The translations under genes were made by a program, and so were the position numbers. Source: Winogradskyella sp. (lineage in GTDB: Bacteria > Bacteroidota > Bacteroidia > Flavobacteriales > Flavobacteriaceae). Taken from it: a stretch of DNA of 64,000 nucleotides. The notes under the pieces were generated by a model. It ran no database searches and was not told where the DNA came from. It saw nothing but the letters and a program-made list of their open reading frames with translations. Positions 15,995 to 25,701 of the stretch are shown here, one piece after another; positions within the stretch are counted from its first letter, which is position 1; every line of letters starts with the position of its first letter. The DNA is taken from the NCBI RefSeq assembly GCF_013213835.1, contig NZ_JABSSU010000004.1:1-64000 (forward strand), given 5' to 3'.

Positions 15995-18092
15995 GCAAAT
16001 AAAAGTAGCCTTAATAGGAAATCCTAATACCGGAAAAACATCTGTATTTAATGCCTTGACCGGTTTAAATCAAAAGGTAGGTAACTATCCTGGTATAACT
16101 GTAGATAAAAAGCAAGGTGTCTCTAAACTCAACGATGATGTAAAAGCAAACATTATTGACTTACCAGGAACCTATAGCCTTAACGCATCATCACTAGATG
16201 AGAATGTGGTTATAGAGTTACTTTTAAATAAGAATGATAAAGATTTTCCTGATGTTGCTATTGTAGTTACCGATGTTGAAAACTTAAAGCGCAACCTTCT
16301 ACTCTACACACAAATAAAGGATTTAGAAATCCCTACAATTCTGGCCATTAACATGTCAGATAGAATGCAGCGTAAAGGTATTTCATTAGATATCCCGATT
16401 TTAGAAAAGGCATTAAAAACAAAAATTGCACTAATAAGCTCAAGAAAAAATACAGGAATTGATGAGTTAAAACAACTTATAACTAATTACGAAAATCTTT
16501 CTACCGAACCTTGTCTTGATGCCTCTGTTATAGATAAATCCTATTTTGAAGGTCTCCAAAAAGCATTCCCCAATCAACTCTTGTACAAACTATGGTTAGT
16601 GATAACACAGGATGTTAATTTTGGTAAAGTAGATAAAAAAACCATTGATAGTGTTTCAGAATTCAAAACTAAATCTGAAAGTGATCTTAAACGATTACAA
16701 CAAAAAGAAACCATAAAACGCTATCAGTTTATTAATGAGACACTGAAGAAAGGACAAACTATTGACCCAAATGCTGCAACAGATTTACGCTCTAGATTAG
16801 ATAGAGTATTAACCCACAAAGTTTGGGGTTATATCATTTTTGCCGCTATACTTTTATTAATGTTTCAAGCGGTTTACGATTGGGCAGCATACCCAACTGA
16901 TCTTATTGATGCTAGCTTTGCAAGTTTGGCTGATTGGACAAAAGAAAATTTACCCGAAGGTGCTTTTACAAATCTTCTAGCTGAAGGTATTATCGCTGGT
17001 ATTGGAGGTATTATGGTGTTTATTCCGCCTATTGCTTTCTTGTTCTTGTTTATTGCATTGCTTGAAGAAAGTGGTTATATGAGTCGCGTAGTGTTTTTAA
17101 TGGATAGAGTGATGCGTCGTTTTGGACTTAGTGGTAAAAGTGTTGTGCCATTAATTTCAGGAAATGCCTGTGCAATCCCTGCAGTAATGGCTGCTCGTAA
17201 TATTGAAAGTTGGAAAGAACGTCTTATCACCATTTTAGTGACACCTTTTACGACCTGTTCTGCAAGATTACCTGTTTATGTTATCATTATTGCTTTAGTT
17301 ATTCCCAAAGGTACTTTTGCCGGTATAAGCTATCAAGCACTGACATTAATGTCCTTGTACATCATCGGATTTTTAACCGCTGTTTTTGCGGCATACATAT
17401 TAAACAAAATCTTAAAAATAAAGAGCAAGTCTTACTTTGTGATTGAGATGCCAAACTACAAATTGCCGTTATTCAAAAATGTAGCCATTACAGTCATTGA
17501 AAAAACAAAATCCTTTGTATTTGAAGCCGGTAAAATTATTCTAGCGATTTCGGTTGTCTTATGGTTTTTGGCATCATACGGCGCTGGAGAACAGTTTAAT
17601 AATGCTGAAGAGATTGTAGCCAAGGAATTTCCAAATCTCTCTGAAACTGATTTAGAAGATAAAATTGCTGCACATAAACTCGAACACAGTTATATTGGTG
17701 TTGTTGGAAAAACCATTGAACCCGTAATAAAACCATTAGGTTACGACTGGAAAATAGGCATTGGATTAGTAACCTCTTTTGCAGCAAGAGAGGTATTTGT
17801 AGGTACGTTAGCAACAATTTATAGTGTTGGTAGTGCAAGTGACTCCGAAGATGAAGAGACCATTAAAAGTAAGATGGCCGCAGAAGTACATGCTGATGGT
17901 AAAAAGGTATTTACATTTGCTTCCGGTATTTCATTACTGTTGTTTTATGCTTTTGCAATGCAATGTATGAGTACTCTGGCTATAGTAAAAAGGGAAACCA
18001 ATAGTTGGAAATGGCCTATGCTGCAATTAGTAGTTATGAGTGGTTTTGCTTATCTTGTTGCTTTAGTGGCTTTTCAGTTTTTAAACAAATAG
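15987..18092 (+). CDS. feoB: Ferrous iron permease FeoB
   Basis: 701 residues, full length. The N-terminal G domain has GNPNTGKTSVFNAL (P-loop), the Thr switch in NYPGITVDK, DLPGTYSL (G3) and NMSD (G4). The membrane part has the two Gate-like halves with SGNACAIPAVMAAR and TPFTTCSARLPVY, the conserved cysteines thought to line the Fe(II) path, and ends with the second half SLLLFYAFAMQCMSTLAIVKRE. It imports Fe(II) across the inner membrane. Two tiny membrane genes follow in the same transcript. Confidence 0.95.
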   Translation: MSKQIKVALIGNPNTGKTSVFNALTGLNQKVGNYPGITVDKKQGVSKLNDDVKANIIDLPGTYSLNASSLDENVVIELLLNKNDKDFPDVAIVVTDVENLKRNLLLYTQIKDLEIPTILAINMSDRMQRKGISLDIPILEKALKTKIALISSRKNTGIDELKQLITNYENLSTEPCLDASVIDKSYFEGLQKAFPNQLLYKLWLVITQDVNFGKVDKKTIDSVSEFKTKSESDLKRLQQKETIKRYQFINETLKKGQTIDPNAATDLRSRLDRVLTHKVWGYIIFAAILLLMFQAVYDWAAYPTDLIDASFASLADWTKENLPEGAFTNLLAEGIIAGIGGIMVFIPPIAFLFLFIALLEESGYMSRVVFLMDRVMRRFGLSGKSVVPLISGNACAIPAVMAARNIESWKERLITILVTPFTTCSARLPVYVIIIALVIPKGTFAGISYQALTLMSLYIIGFLTAVFAAYILNKILKIKSKSYFVIEMPNYKLPLFKNVAITVIEKTKSFVFEAGKIILAISVVLWFLASYGAGEQFNNAEEIVAKEFPNLSETDLEDKIAAHKLEHSYIGVVGKTIEPVIKPLGYDWKIGIGLVTSFAAREVFVGTLATIYSVGSASDSEDEETIKSKMAAEVHADGKKVFTFASGISLLLFYAFAMQCMSTLAIVKRETNSWKWPMLQLVVMSGFAYLVALVAFQFLNK

Positions 18093-18093
18093 A

Positions 18094-18255
18094 ATGACTA
18101 AACCAAGAATTATAGGATTGATACTCGTTGCAACAGGCATTATATTAAATAAGTTGTTTGTTGGGAATGATTTTGCGGATTTAATTATGGGCTTCTGTGT
18201 TGGTGCTGGTATTGTATTTCTTATTCCTGGTATTATTAAACCAAAAACCAAATGA
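18094..18255 (+). CDS. Small membrane protein downstream of feoB (53 aa)
   Basis: ATG at 18094 is one base after the feoB stop. The 53-residue product has two hydrophobic stretches (IIGLILVATGIILNKLF and LIMGFCVGAGIVFLIPGII) joined by GNDFADL, and a basic tail. Its stop overlaps the next start by 4 bp (ATGA). Perfect packing between feoB and the Cys-rich gene argues that it is real. Function unknown; it is likely linked to iron uptake. Confidence 0.7.
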   Translation: MTKPRIIGLILVATGIILNKLFVGNDFADLIMGFCVGAGIVFLIPGIIKPKTK

Positions 18256-18389
18256 ATTCTATTGTTCAAAATATATTAGTTTTTACAACTCTAGCATTCG
18301 CTTTAGCATTTATAGTACGCAAGTTTATTTGGAGACCTAAAAAAGCATCTACAAAGGCCTGTGGCAATGATGGTTGTGGTTGTTCTTAA
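18252..18389 (+). CDS. FeoB-associated Cys-rich membrane protein (45 aa)
   Basis: 45 residues: one transmembrane helix (ILVFTTLAFALAFIVRKFIW), a basic stretch and the Cys-rich end ACGNDGCGCS. This is the layout of the small FeoB-associated Cys-rich proteins found after feoB in many bacteria. They are thought to play a FeoC-like or iron-handling role at the inner membrane. The start overlaps the previous stop (ATGA), so it belongs to the feo operon. Confidence 0.82.
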   Translation: MNSIVQNILVFTTLAFALAFIVRKFIWRPKKASTKACGNDGCGCS

Positions 18390-18411
18390 TAACCGTTAAC
18401 ATGCACTTTAC

Positions 18412-18453
18412 TGACAAGTGTCAACTTTTCTCATAAAGATTTTGCTACCTTTG
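18412..18453 (+). promoter_or_regulatory. Putative promoter and operator of the metal-efflux genes
   Basis: TGACA-AG-TGTCA (18412-18423) is a short inverted repeat, also readable as CTGAC-N4-GTCAA, 22 bp upstream of a -7 box TACCTTTG (18446-18453). That box ends 5 bp before the GTG start at 18459, so the mRNA would be nearly leaderless. Low certainty on the operator. Confidence 0.4.
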
Positions 18454-18458
18454 TACAA

Positions 18459-18857
18459 GTGAGTAAAATTATATCCATAATATTATCAAGCATTATTCTT
18501 GCTCAAAGTCTTCAAATTAGTGTTAAGGACTTTTTACAGATTGATGAACTCATTGAACATGCAAATTTCCATAAACAAGAATATGGGGATAATTTCTTGG
18601 TATTCCTTTCTAAACACTACGGCGAATTGAAACTAGAACATACACATGATAATGATAATGAGAAAAATGAGCACGAAAAATTACCTTTTCAATGCCATGG
18701 TTATAGCGCTGTAACTTTCGTTTTTTTACAAATTAAAACTCATAACTTTCATCTAGATATAGACTTTAAAACAAGCTTCGAAAGTAATTTTTTCTACCTT
18801 AACTTATACACTTCTTTAAGTCATAAAAGAGACTTACAACCACCTAAACAAGCATAA
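18459..18857 (+). CDS. Small exported His-rich protein preceding czcA
   Basis: 132 residues starting with GTG; no nearer ATG exists in frame. The N-terminus is hydrophobic (IISIILSSIILAQSLQISV) and resembles a short signal peptide. The middle holds a His/acid stretch (LEHTHDNDNEKNEHEKLPFQCHGY) suited to metal binding. Similar small proteins precede CusA/CzcA-type operons in Flavobacteriaceae. A role as periplasmic metal sensor or chaperone is an inference. It lies 69 bp before the RND pump gene on the same strand. Confidence 0.65.
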   Translation: MSKIISIILSSIILAQSLQISVKDFLQIDELIEHANFHKQEYGDNFLVFLSKHYGELKLEHTHDNDNEKNEHEKLPFQCHGYSAVTFVFLQIKTHNFHLDIDFKTSFESNFFYLNLYTSLSHKRDLQPPKQA

Positions 18858-18926
18858 TTCTTTTTTAAAATACATCCTGTACTAACTGATTTAAAACAGG
18901 GATTTTTCATTTTATCAATATGAATT

Positions 18927-21900
18927 ATGCTAGAACATATTATTAAATTTAGCTTAAAAAACAAGCTCACCGTATTCTTAATTACACTTTTTATTCTTGG
19001 TTATGGAATTTTTTCACTTACCAAAATTTCCATTGGTGCTGTGCCTGATATCACAAACAACCAGGCACAGGTTATCACTACTTCTAGAAACTTATCTACT
19101 CAAGATATTGAAGAGTTCATTACTTACCCAATTGAGTTAGAAATGGCAAATTTACCGGGTGTTAAAGAGATTAGATCTGTTTCGAAATTCGGGCTTTCTG
19201 TAGTTACTATTGTTTTTGAAGATGACATGGGTACTTATCTCCCTAGACAACTTATTGCAGAAAAAATAAAATCTGCATCTGAGAAAATCCCAAAAGGTTT
19301 TGGGACACCCGAAATGGGACCTATTTCTACAGGATTAGGTGAGATTTATCAATACATCCTAGATGTAGAAACAGAATATAAAGATCAATACTCCATAACC
19401 GACTTACGCACCATCCAAGATTGGATTGTGAAACGTCAATTATCCGGTATTCCAGGTGTGGTTGAAGTAAATACTTGGGGCGGATACTTAAAGCAATACG
19501 AGGTGGCTTTAAACCCAAAAAAACTTAACGCAATGCATATTTCGATAAAGGAAATATACAATGCTTTAGAAAAAAATAACAGCGTTGCTGGCGGTGGTTA
19601 TATAGAAAAAACTGATGAAGCCTATTTTATTCGTGGCCAAGGCCTTATAACAAGTCTAGATGATATAAAGTACATCGTTGTAAAAAATGAACAAACTCCA
19701 ATATATGTAAAAGATGTAGCACATGTAGGCTATGGTAGTGCAACACGTTTTGGTGCTATTACAGGTAATGGTGAAGGGGAAAAGGTACTAGGACAAATAA
19801 TGATGCTAAAAAATGGTAACTCAAAAGCCGTTATTGAAGCCGTGAAAGAACGCGTGTTATCAATACAAAAAAGTCTTCCTAAAGGTGTCTATATTAATGG
19901 GTTTTTAGAACGTAGTGAGTTGATTGATAAAACCACTTATACCATAACTGAAAACTTAATTTTAGGCTCACTAATCGTCACTTTTGTGGTGGTATTGCTT
20001 CTTGGGAATATTCGTTCTGGTCTTGTTGTTGCCTCAGTCATTCCTCTTAGTTTATTATTTGCCATTTCACTTATGAATATTTTTGGTGTAGATGCCAACC
20101 TTATGAGTCTTGGTGCTATTGATTTTGGAATAATTATAGATGGCGCAGTAATTATTGTTGAATACATAGCCTTTAAAGTTATAACTCAAAGTAATAAACT
20201 TAGTACTAGTAATAAACAAAAGTATCAATCTCATATTGATAAAATCACCTTAAAAAGTGCTTCTAAGATGATGAATTCTGCCATTTTTGGACAACTAATA
20301 ATCCTTATTGTTTTCATACCAATATTGTCATTAAGCGGTATAGAAGGAAAAATGTTTAAGCCTATGGCGTTAACATTTAGTTTTGCACTCATTGGCGCAA
20401 TGCTGCTTTGCCTAACCTATGTACCTGTTGTATCATCCTTATTTCTGAGACCTCAAGAGCCTCAAAAAAATAATTTTTCACTTCAACTGACAAATCGTAT
20501 TAATGCTTGGTATAGACCAATTATAATCTCGGCATTACAGCATAAAAAAGCAGTTATAATTTCTTCCATCTGTCTATTAAGTTTAAGTGTTGTTATATTC
20601 AGTAGAATGGGTGGCGAGTTTGTACCTACCTTAGATGAAGGTGATTTTGTAATACAACCCGTCTTAAAAACTGGAACTGCTTTAGGAAAAACAATAGAAA
20701 TCACCACAAAAATTGAAACTTTACTTTTAGATAACTTTTCTGAAGTTGAACAAGTGGTAAGTCGCATTGGTGCAGCAGAAGTTCCTACGGATCCGATGTC
20801 CATGGAAGAAAGTGATATTATTATAAAATTAAAGCCAAAGCGTCAATGGGTTAATGCTAAAAGTAAAGACGAACTAGCAGATAAGATTAAAGAGGCTCTT
20901 AGTGTTTTTCCTGAGATAGAAATTGAATTTACTCAGCCCATTGAGATGCGCTTTAATGAACTGATTACAGGTGTTAGAGCGGATGTTGCAATAAAAGTTT
21001 TTGGTGAAAATCTTAATATTCTTTCTGAAAAGGCAGATGAAATTAAGAACCTTATTAAGAGCGTAGAAGGCGCCTCAGATATCTCAATAGAAAAAGTTGA
21101 AGGACTACCTCAAATGAATGTTACTTATGACAGAAAAAAAATTGCCCGTTATGGCTTAAACATTTCAGATGTAAATAGAATCATTTCTATGGGGTTTGCT
21201 GGCGAATCTGTTGGTCAAATTTTCGAAGGTGAAAAACGTTTTGATTTAGTACTACGCTTAGATAAAAACAACAGAAAAGACCTTTCTAGTTTAAAAAACT
21301 TATATGTAGATACGCCTAATGGTGGCAAAATTCCTTTAAGCGAATTAGCACAAATTAAATATACCGAAGGTCCCGCAAAAATTTCTAGAGATGATACTAA
21401 ACGTAGAATAGTAGTTGGCGTCAATGTTCGTAACAGGGATTTACAATCTGTTGTTAACGATATTCAATCTATACTAGATAAACAGTTAAATCTACCTGTT
21501 GGATATACCGTTTCTTATGGAGGTCAATTTGAAAATCTTCAAACAGCGAAAGGCCGATTACTGTTTGCTGTTCCAATTGCACTAATCCTAATTTTTATAC
21601 TTCTCTACTTCGCACTTGGTTGTGTTAAAGAAGCACTTATTGTATTTACAGCAATTCCATTATCTGCAGTAGGAGGTGTTTTATTTTTATGGCTTAGAGA
21701 TTTACCCTTTAGTATTTCTGCAGGCGTTGGTTTTATTGCTCTATTTGGAATTGCAGTGCTCAATGGTATTGTACTAATAGAACATCTTAAAGATTTAAAA
21801 ACTAAAGATTTTAAAAGTATTGAAGATCTCATTATTAAAGGTACGTCAGAACGCTTAAGACCTGTTTTACTAACGGCTTTGGCAGCAGCTTTTGGGTTTT

Positions 21901-23249
21901 TACCAATGGCAATTTCTACAAGTGCCGGTGCTGAAGTTCAAAGACCTCTAGCGACAGTCGTTATTGGAGGTTTAATTTCTGCCACAATCTTAACCATGGT
22001 AGTTATTCCAGTATTGTATGCTTGGTTTGAAACTAAGCGTAAAGTAAATATCAATAAAACTTTTATAGCAAGTGTTGCAACAATTCTATTTATTACAAGT
22101 ACTACAGCACAATCACAACTTACTGTTGAACAAACTTATAATTTAGCTATAGAAAACAATTCGGACGTTAAGGCATCTCTACTTAAAATAGAAAAGAGTA
22201 AAACCTTAATTAATAGTGCTTTTAGCTTCGATAAAACTTCAATCTACTACGGCTATGACGAGAATAACCTTGCCATCAATAATAAACCAATTGGTGTTTT
22301 TGGTATTTCTCAAGATTTTAAATTTCCTACTATCTATTTTAAAGAAAAGAATGCTTACGCAAGCAAAGCAAATTTAGAGCAAATAACTCATGATGTCTTA
22401 ATACTTAAAATGAAACAAGACGTTTATTCTAAGTATTACCAGTTAATTTATGCTAAAAATAAAGCAAAAACTTATAAATATATAGATAGTCTTTATGACG
22501 ACTTTGCAAGTAAGTCTAAACGTCGTTTTGAACTTGGTGAAACCAATTATTTAGAGATGATTACTGCAAAATCTAAACAGAAACAAATTAAAACTTTATA
22601 TAAGTCAGCGCTTAATGAAGTTAAGTACATAAGGGAGCAGCTCATAGGAATTGTGCAAGTAGATAGTATTAAAATCATAGATGAACAACTAAAGCCTCTT
22701 ATACTGAAATCAGTTACAACCCAAAACAATATTGGGATCCAATTTTACGAAGAAGCAAAAAATTATCAAAATAAATTGTATCAACTAGAAAAACAAAACC
22801 TATTACTACCAGACATTAGTTTTGAATATTTTCAAGGGACAAATAATCAACTGAATGATAATTTAAGAGGTTACCAAATAGGGTTAAAAATACCTCTACT
22901 TTTTTCTGGCAACAGTTCAAAAATAAAAGTGTCAAAAATAGCTAGAGATATTATTAAAGAAGAACAAACAGACTATAAATTAAAATTAGAAGCAAAGCAA
23001 AAGTCTCTCTTAGCAACTTTAGCCCAATATAAGGACAACATTAGTTATTATAACAATGAAGGTAAACTATTAAAAATGGAAATCATTAAAACTGCTAACA
23101 GAACATTCAAAGAAGGTGAAATCGACTTCTTTCAATATATACAAAGCCTAGAAACCGCCATTGAGATTGAGTTATCCTACTTAAAAGATTTAAATACATA
23201 CAACCAAACTGTAATACAAATTAACTATCTAACATTAAATATTCACTAA
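18927..23249 (+). CDS. CzcA/CusA heavy-metal RND pump fused to a TolC-like outer-membrane factor
   Basis: 1440 residues. Positions 1 to about 1035 are a heavy-metal RND pump with twelve transmembrane segments (N-terminal helix in the first 30; FGVDANLMSLGAIDFGIIIDGAVIIVEY carries the proton-relay acidic residues of this class; PLATVVIGGLISATILTMVVIPVLYAW ends the pump). From about 1043 a second signal-peptide-like stretch (TFIASVATILFITSTTAQSQ) starts a TolC-type coiled-coil protein of about 395 residues (LTVEQTYNLAIENNSDVKASLL onward). Exports divalent or monovalent heavy metal ions through all three envelope layers together with the adaptor gene next to it, 1 bp downstream. Such fusions are known in Bacteroidetes. 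Confidence 0.92.
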   Translation: MLEHIIKFSLKNKLTVFLITLFILGYGIFSLTKISIGAVPDITNNQAQVITTSRNLSTQDIEEFITYPIELEMANLPGVKEIRSVSKFGLSVVTIVFEDDMGTYLPRQLIAEKIKSASEKIPKGFGTPEMGPISTGLGEIYQYILDVETEYKDQYSITDLRTIQDWIVKRQLSGIPGVVEVNTWGGYLKQYEVALNPKKLNAMHISIKEIYNALEKNNSVAGGGYIEKTDEAYFIRGQGLITSLDDIKYIVVKNEQTPIYVKDVAHVGYGSATRFGAITGNGEGEKVLGQIMMLKNGNSKAVIEAVKERVLSIQKSLPKGVYINGFLERSELIDKTTYTITENLILGSLIVTFVVVLLLGNIRSGLVVASVIPLSLLFAISLMNIFGVDANLMSLGAIDFGIIIDGAVIIVEYIAFKVITQSNKLSTSNKQKYQSHIDKITLKSASKMMNSAIFGQLIILIVFIPILSLSGIEGKMFKPMALTFSFALIGAMLLCLTYVPVVSSLFLRPQEPQKNNFSLQLTNRINAWYRPIIISALQHKKAVIISSICLLSLSVVIFSRMGGEFVPTLDEGDFVIQPVLKTGTALGKTIEITTKIETLLLDNFSEVEQVVSRIGAAEVPTDPMSMEESDIIIKLKPKRQWVNAKSKDELADKIKEALSVFPEIEIEFTQPIEMRFNELITGVRADVAIKVFGENLNILSEKADEIKNLIKSVEGASDISIEKVEGLPQMNVTYDRKKIARYGLNISDVNRIISMGFAGESVGQIFEGEKRFDLVLRLDKNNRKDLSSLKNLYVDTPNGGKIPLSELAQIKYTEGPAKISRDDTKRRIVVGVNVRNRDLQSVVNDIQSILDKQLNLPVGYTVSYGGQFENLQTAKGRLLFAVPIALILIFILLYFALGCVKEALIVFTAIPLSAVGGVLFLWLRDLPFSISAGVGFIALFGIAVLNGIVLIEHLKDLKTKDFKSIEDLIIKGTSERLRPVLLTALAAAFGFLPMAISTSAGAEVQRPLATVVIGGLISATILTMVVIPVLYAWFETKRKVNINKTFIASVATILFITSTTAQSQLTVEQTYNLAIENNSDVKASLLKIEKSKTLINSAFSFDKTSIYYGYDENNLAINNKPIGVFGISQDFKFPTIYFKEKNAYASKANLEQITHDVLILKMKQDVYSKYYQLIYAKNKAKTYKYIDSLYDDFASKSKRRFELGETNYLEMITAKSKQKQIKTLYKSALNEVKYIREQLIGIVQVDSIKIIDEQLKPLILKSVTTQNNIGIQFYEEAKNYQNKLYQLEKQNLLLPDISFEYFQGTNNQLNDNLRGYQIGLKIPLLFSGNSSKIKVSKIARDIIKEEQTDYKLKLEAKQKSLLATLAQYKDNISYYNNEGKLLKMEIIKTANRTFKEGEIDFFQYIQSLETAIEIELSYLKDLNTYNQTVIQINYLTLNIH

Positions 23250-23250
23250 A

Positions 23251-24381
23251 ATGAAATATAAATATCTCTTAATATTCCTTTACTTTTTAGCGTGTGGAAG
23301 TAATGAGGAAAAGAAAAGTTCAACCAGTAATAAGAATATAGAAAATACCAATATAACTGTTAGCAAAACAACATTCCAAAGCCAAAAGATGAAACTAGAC
23401 AGCTTAAGAGAATATGTGTTTTCAAAAACTATAGAAATTAATGGAATGATAGATGTTCCGCCGAAGAATAAAGCTATAATAACCTCTTTTGTTGGAGGCT
23501 ATGTTTCTCATTCGCCCCTACTGGTTGGAGATAAGGTGCAAAAAGGACAGCACTTGATAAGTCTTAAAAACCCTGAATTCATAGAAATGCAACAGCACTA
23601 TTTGGAAATCTCAGAACAGCTGAACTTTTTGAAAAATGAGTTTGAAAGACAACAGGCACTTTACAACGAGAATATATCTTCTAAGAAAAATTACCTTAAG
23701 GCAGAGAGCAACTATAAAAGTCGTTTAGCCACTTATAATGGATTAAGAAAAAAATTACAATTGATGAATATTAATCCATTAACTGTAGAGCAAGGCAAAT
23801 TAACCTCCACAATACACCTATATGCTCCAATTGATGGTAATGTTACGCAACTAAAAATTAGTAATGGATCTTTTGTTGAACCGAATGATATTATTCTTGA
23901 GATTATTAATACCGATCATATTCATATTGAGTTATTAGCTTTTGAAAAGGATATTATGCGCATTAAAAAAGGACAACAAATACAATTTAAAATTCCAGAA
24001 GCTTCAAATGAAACTTATAATGCAATCGTACATTTAGTAGGTACAACGATAGATAAAAATACAAGAAGAGTTCAAGTACATGGACATGTTAATACAGAGA
24101 AAACTAAGTTTTTGGTAGGTATGTACGTTGAGGCCAAAATTCTTGTGGAACCTAGAATTGCTTTTGGAATATCAAATGAAGCAATTACTAATATTAATGA
24201 CAAAAATTATGTGTTAACGTTAGAGAAACATCATAAGGAAAACTATAGTTTTATCAAAACAGAAGTTGAAATTGGTCAGCAAAACAAAGATTTCGTAGAA
24301 ATTTTAAACGTAAATGTTGTGGATCATAAATCTATCCTTGTTGAAGGAGTAAATACAATTTTAGAAGGTGGGAAAGACTAA
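23251..24381 (+). CDS. RND efflux periplasmic adaptor (CzcB/CusB type), lipoprotein
   Basis: 376 residues. The N-terminus KYKYLLIFLYFLAC is a lipoprotein signal with Cys15, so the protein is lipid-anchored. The membrane-fusion protein layout is complete: beta-barrel/lipoyl segment (VPPKNKAIITSFVGGYVSHSPLLVGDKVQKGQHLISL), a helical hairpin (about 110-175, QQHYLEISEQLNFLKNEFERQQALY), lipoyl return (STIHLYAPIDGNVTQLKISNGSFV), then barrel and membrane-proximal parts. It links the pump to the TolC part of the gene 1 bp upstream. No His/Met-rich metal-binding tail is visible. Confidence 0.92.
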   Translation: MKYKYLLIFLYFLACGSNEEKKSSTSNKNIENTNITVSKTTFQSQKMKLDSLREYVFSKTIEINGMIDVPPKNKAIITSFVGGYVSHSPLLVGDKVQKGQHLISLKNPEFIEMQQHYLEISEQLNFLKNEFERQQALYNENISSKKNYLKAESNYKSRLATYNGLRKKLQLMNINPLTVEQGKLTSTIHLYAPIDGNVTQLKISNGSFVEPNDIILEIINTDHIHIELLAFEKDIMRIKKGQQIQFKIPEASNETYNAIVHLVGTTIDKNTRRVQVHGHVNTEKTKFLVGMYVEAKILVEPRIAFGISNEAITNINDKNYVLTLEKHHKENYSFIKTEVEIGQQNKDFVEILNVNVVDHKSILVEGVNTILEGGKD

Positions 24382-24444
24382 AAAAGTGCTATAACCTAAT
24401 GACCCATATAATATCAGGGCTTATAAACGAAATAAATATAAATT

Positions 24445-24825
24445 TTATTTACTGATAAGGCTAATTAAAAAGAGTAACCATCCAGCAACAAAAAACAACC
24501 CACCAATTGGTGTAATTGGCCCTAAAAATTTAAGTTTCTTTCCTTTTGAGCTACTAAAACATAACCCATAAATACTAAAAGAGAAAAGTATTACTCCAAT
24601 TATAAAACACCAGATTATTGCATTGTAAAATTTTGCATTTATATCAAGGTTAAAGCCTAAAACTAATAATACAATAGCATGATACATTTGGTACTTCACT
24701 CCGATTTCAAAACTTTGTAATAACTCAGGCGTAAACACTTGTTTTAATTTGTGGGCCCCAAAAGCTCCAAGAATTATGGATAGGCCACCGAATATGGCTC
24801 CAAAAATTAATGCTATTTCGTTCAT
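24445..24825 (-). CDS. DUF423 family membrane protein
   Basis: 126 residues, four transmembrane helices. The start IALIFGAIFGGLSIILGAFGAHKLKQ and GVKYQMYHAIVLLVLG are diagnostic of DUF423 (YwdK/YgdD type), small inner-membrane proteins without a proven role. It is 51 bp downstream of the ZIP gene on the same strand and may be read from the TonB-receptor operon. Convergent with the efflux adaptor gene. Confidence 0.88.
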   Translation of the reverse strand: MNEIALIFGAIFGGLSIILGAFGAHKLKQVFTPELLQSFEIGVKYQMYHAIVLLVLGFNLDINAKFYNAIIWCFIIGVILFSFSIYGLCFSSSKGKKLKFLGPITPIGGLFFVAGWLLFLISLISK

Positions 24826-24876
24826 TAGTCTTATTTATTTTGTGTTGAGATTTCTGCCTACTTAGGGATGAAAAAA

Positions 24877-25698
24877 TTACCCTAAGGCCACATCTAGTGT
24901 CATCATTACAATAAAACCACCAATAAACCCAAGGGTTGCGACATCGGTATACTTATCGCGTTGGGTTTCTGGAATTACTTCTTCAACAACCACAAAAATC
25001 ATTGCGCCTGCCGCAAATGCCAACGCATAAGGTAATATTGGTGTAAAAAAGGTAACTGCAACTGCACCAATAACCGCTGCTATCGGTTCTACTATAGCAG
25101 ATAATTGCCCATACCAAAAACTCTTAAATTTGGTTGCACCTTGTCTACGCATTGGCATAGAAACCGCCAAACCTTCTGGGAAGTTTTGTATCGCAATACC
25201 CAAGGCTAAAGCAACTGCTCCACCAATAGTTGCTTCAGGTATGCCTGCCGCTACTCCACCAAATAACACACCAACAGCCAAACCTTCTGGGATATTGTGC
25301 AACGTTATGGCTAAGACCAAAAGGGTTGTTCTGTGCCAAGGTGTTTTAATACCTTCTTTCTCACTATCTTTAAAGTTAATGTGCAAATGCGGGAGTACTT
25401 TATCTAAGCCAAACAAAAATAAAGCTCCAAGTGCAAAACCTACGGCTGCAGGAATCACTTTTACAAAGCCTTCGCCAGGACTCATTTCTATACCAGGTGC
25501 TAATAAACTCCAAAAACTTGCTGCCACCATGACTCCGCCAGTAAACCCTAACATGCCATCGAGAACAGCTCTATTCATACCTCTAAAAAAGAAGACTAAA
25601 GACGCACCTGCAGCCGTTAATATCCATGTAAATAAAGAGGCATATAATGCACCTAATATTGGGTCAATGGATTCGAAATATTGAATGATACTTTCCAT
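24877..25698 (-). CDS. ZIP-family divalent metal transporter
   Basis: 273 residues with eight hydrophobic segments. Helix IV and V carry the metal-site motifs TLHNIPEGLAVGVLFGG and IAIQNFPEGLAVSMPMRRQG, characteristic of the ZupT/GufA branch of ZIP importers. A His-containing loop (LPHLHINFKDSEKEG) lies between helices III and IV. It imports Zn, Mn or Fe into the cytoplasm. Three bp after the DtxR-type regulator gene, so its expression is very likely controlled by that regulator. Confidence 0.92.
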   Translation of the reverse strand: MESIIQYFESIDPILGALYASLFTWILTAAGASLVFFFRGMNRAVLDGMLGFTGGVMVAASFWSLLAPGIEMSPGEGFVKVIPAAVGFALGALFLFGLDKVLPHLHINFKDSEKEGIKTPWHRTTLLVLAITLHNIPEGLAVGVLFGGVAAGIPEATIGGAVALALGIAIQNFPEGLAVSMPMRRQGATKFKSFWYGQLSAIVEPIAAVIGAVAVTFFTPILPYALAFAAGAMIFVVVEEVIPETQRDKYTDVATLGFIGGFIVMMTLDVALG

Positions 25699-25701
25699 AA
25701 C

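Noticed and set aside
25130-25684. 184-codon plus-strand frame over the ZIP gene
   Set aside because: Composition is the mirror of a membrane protein gene; the ZIP motifs on the other strand are decisive.
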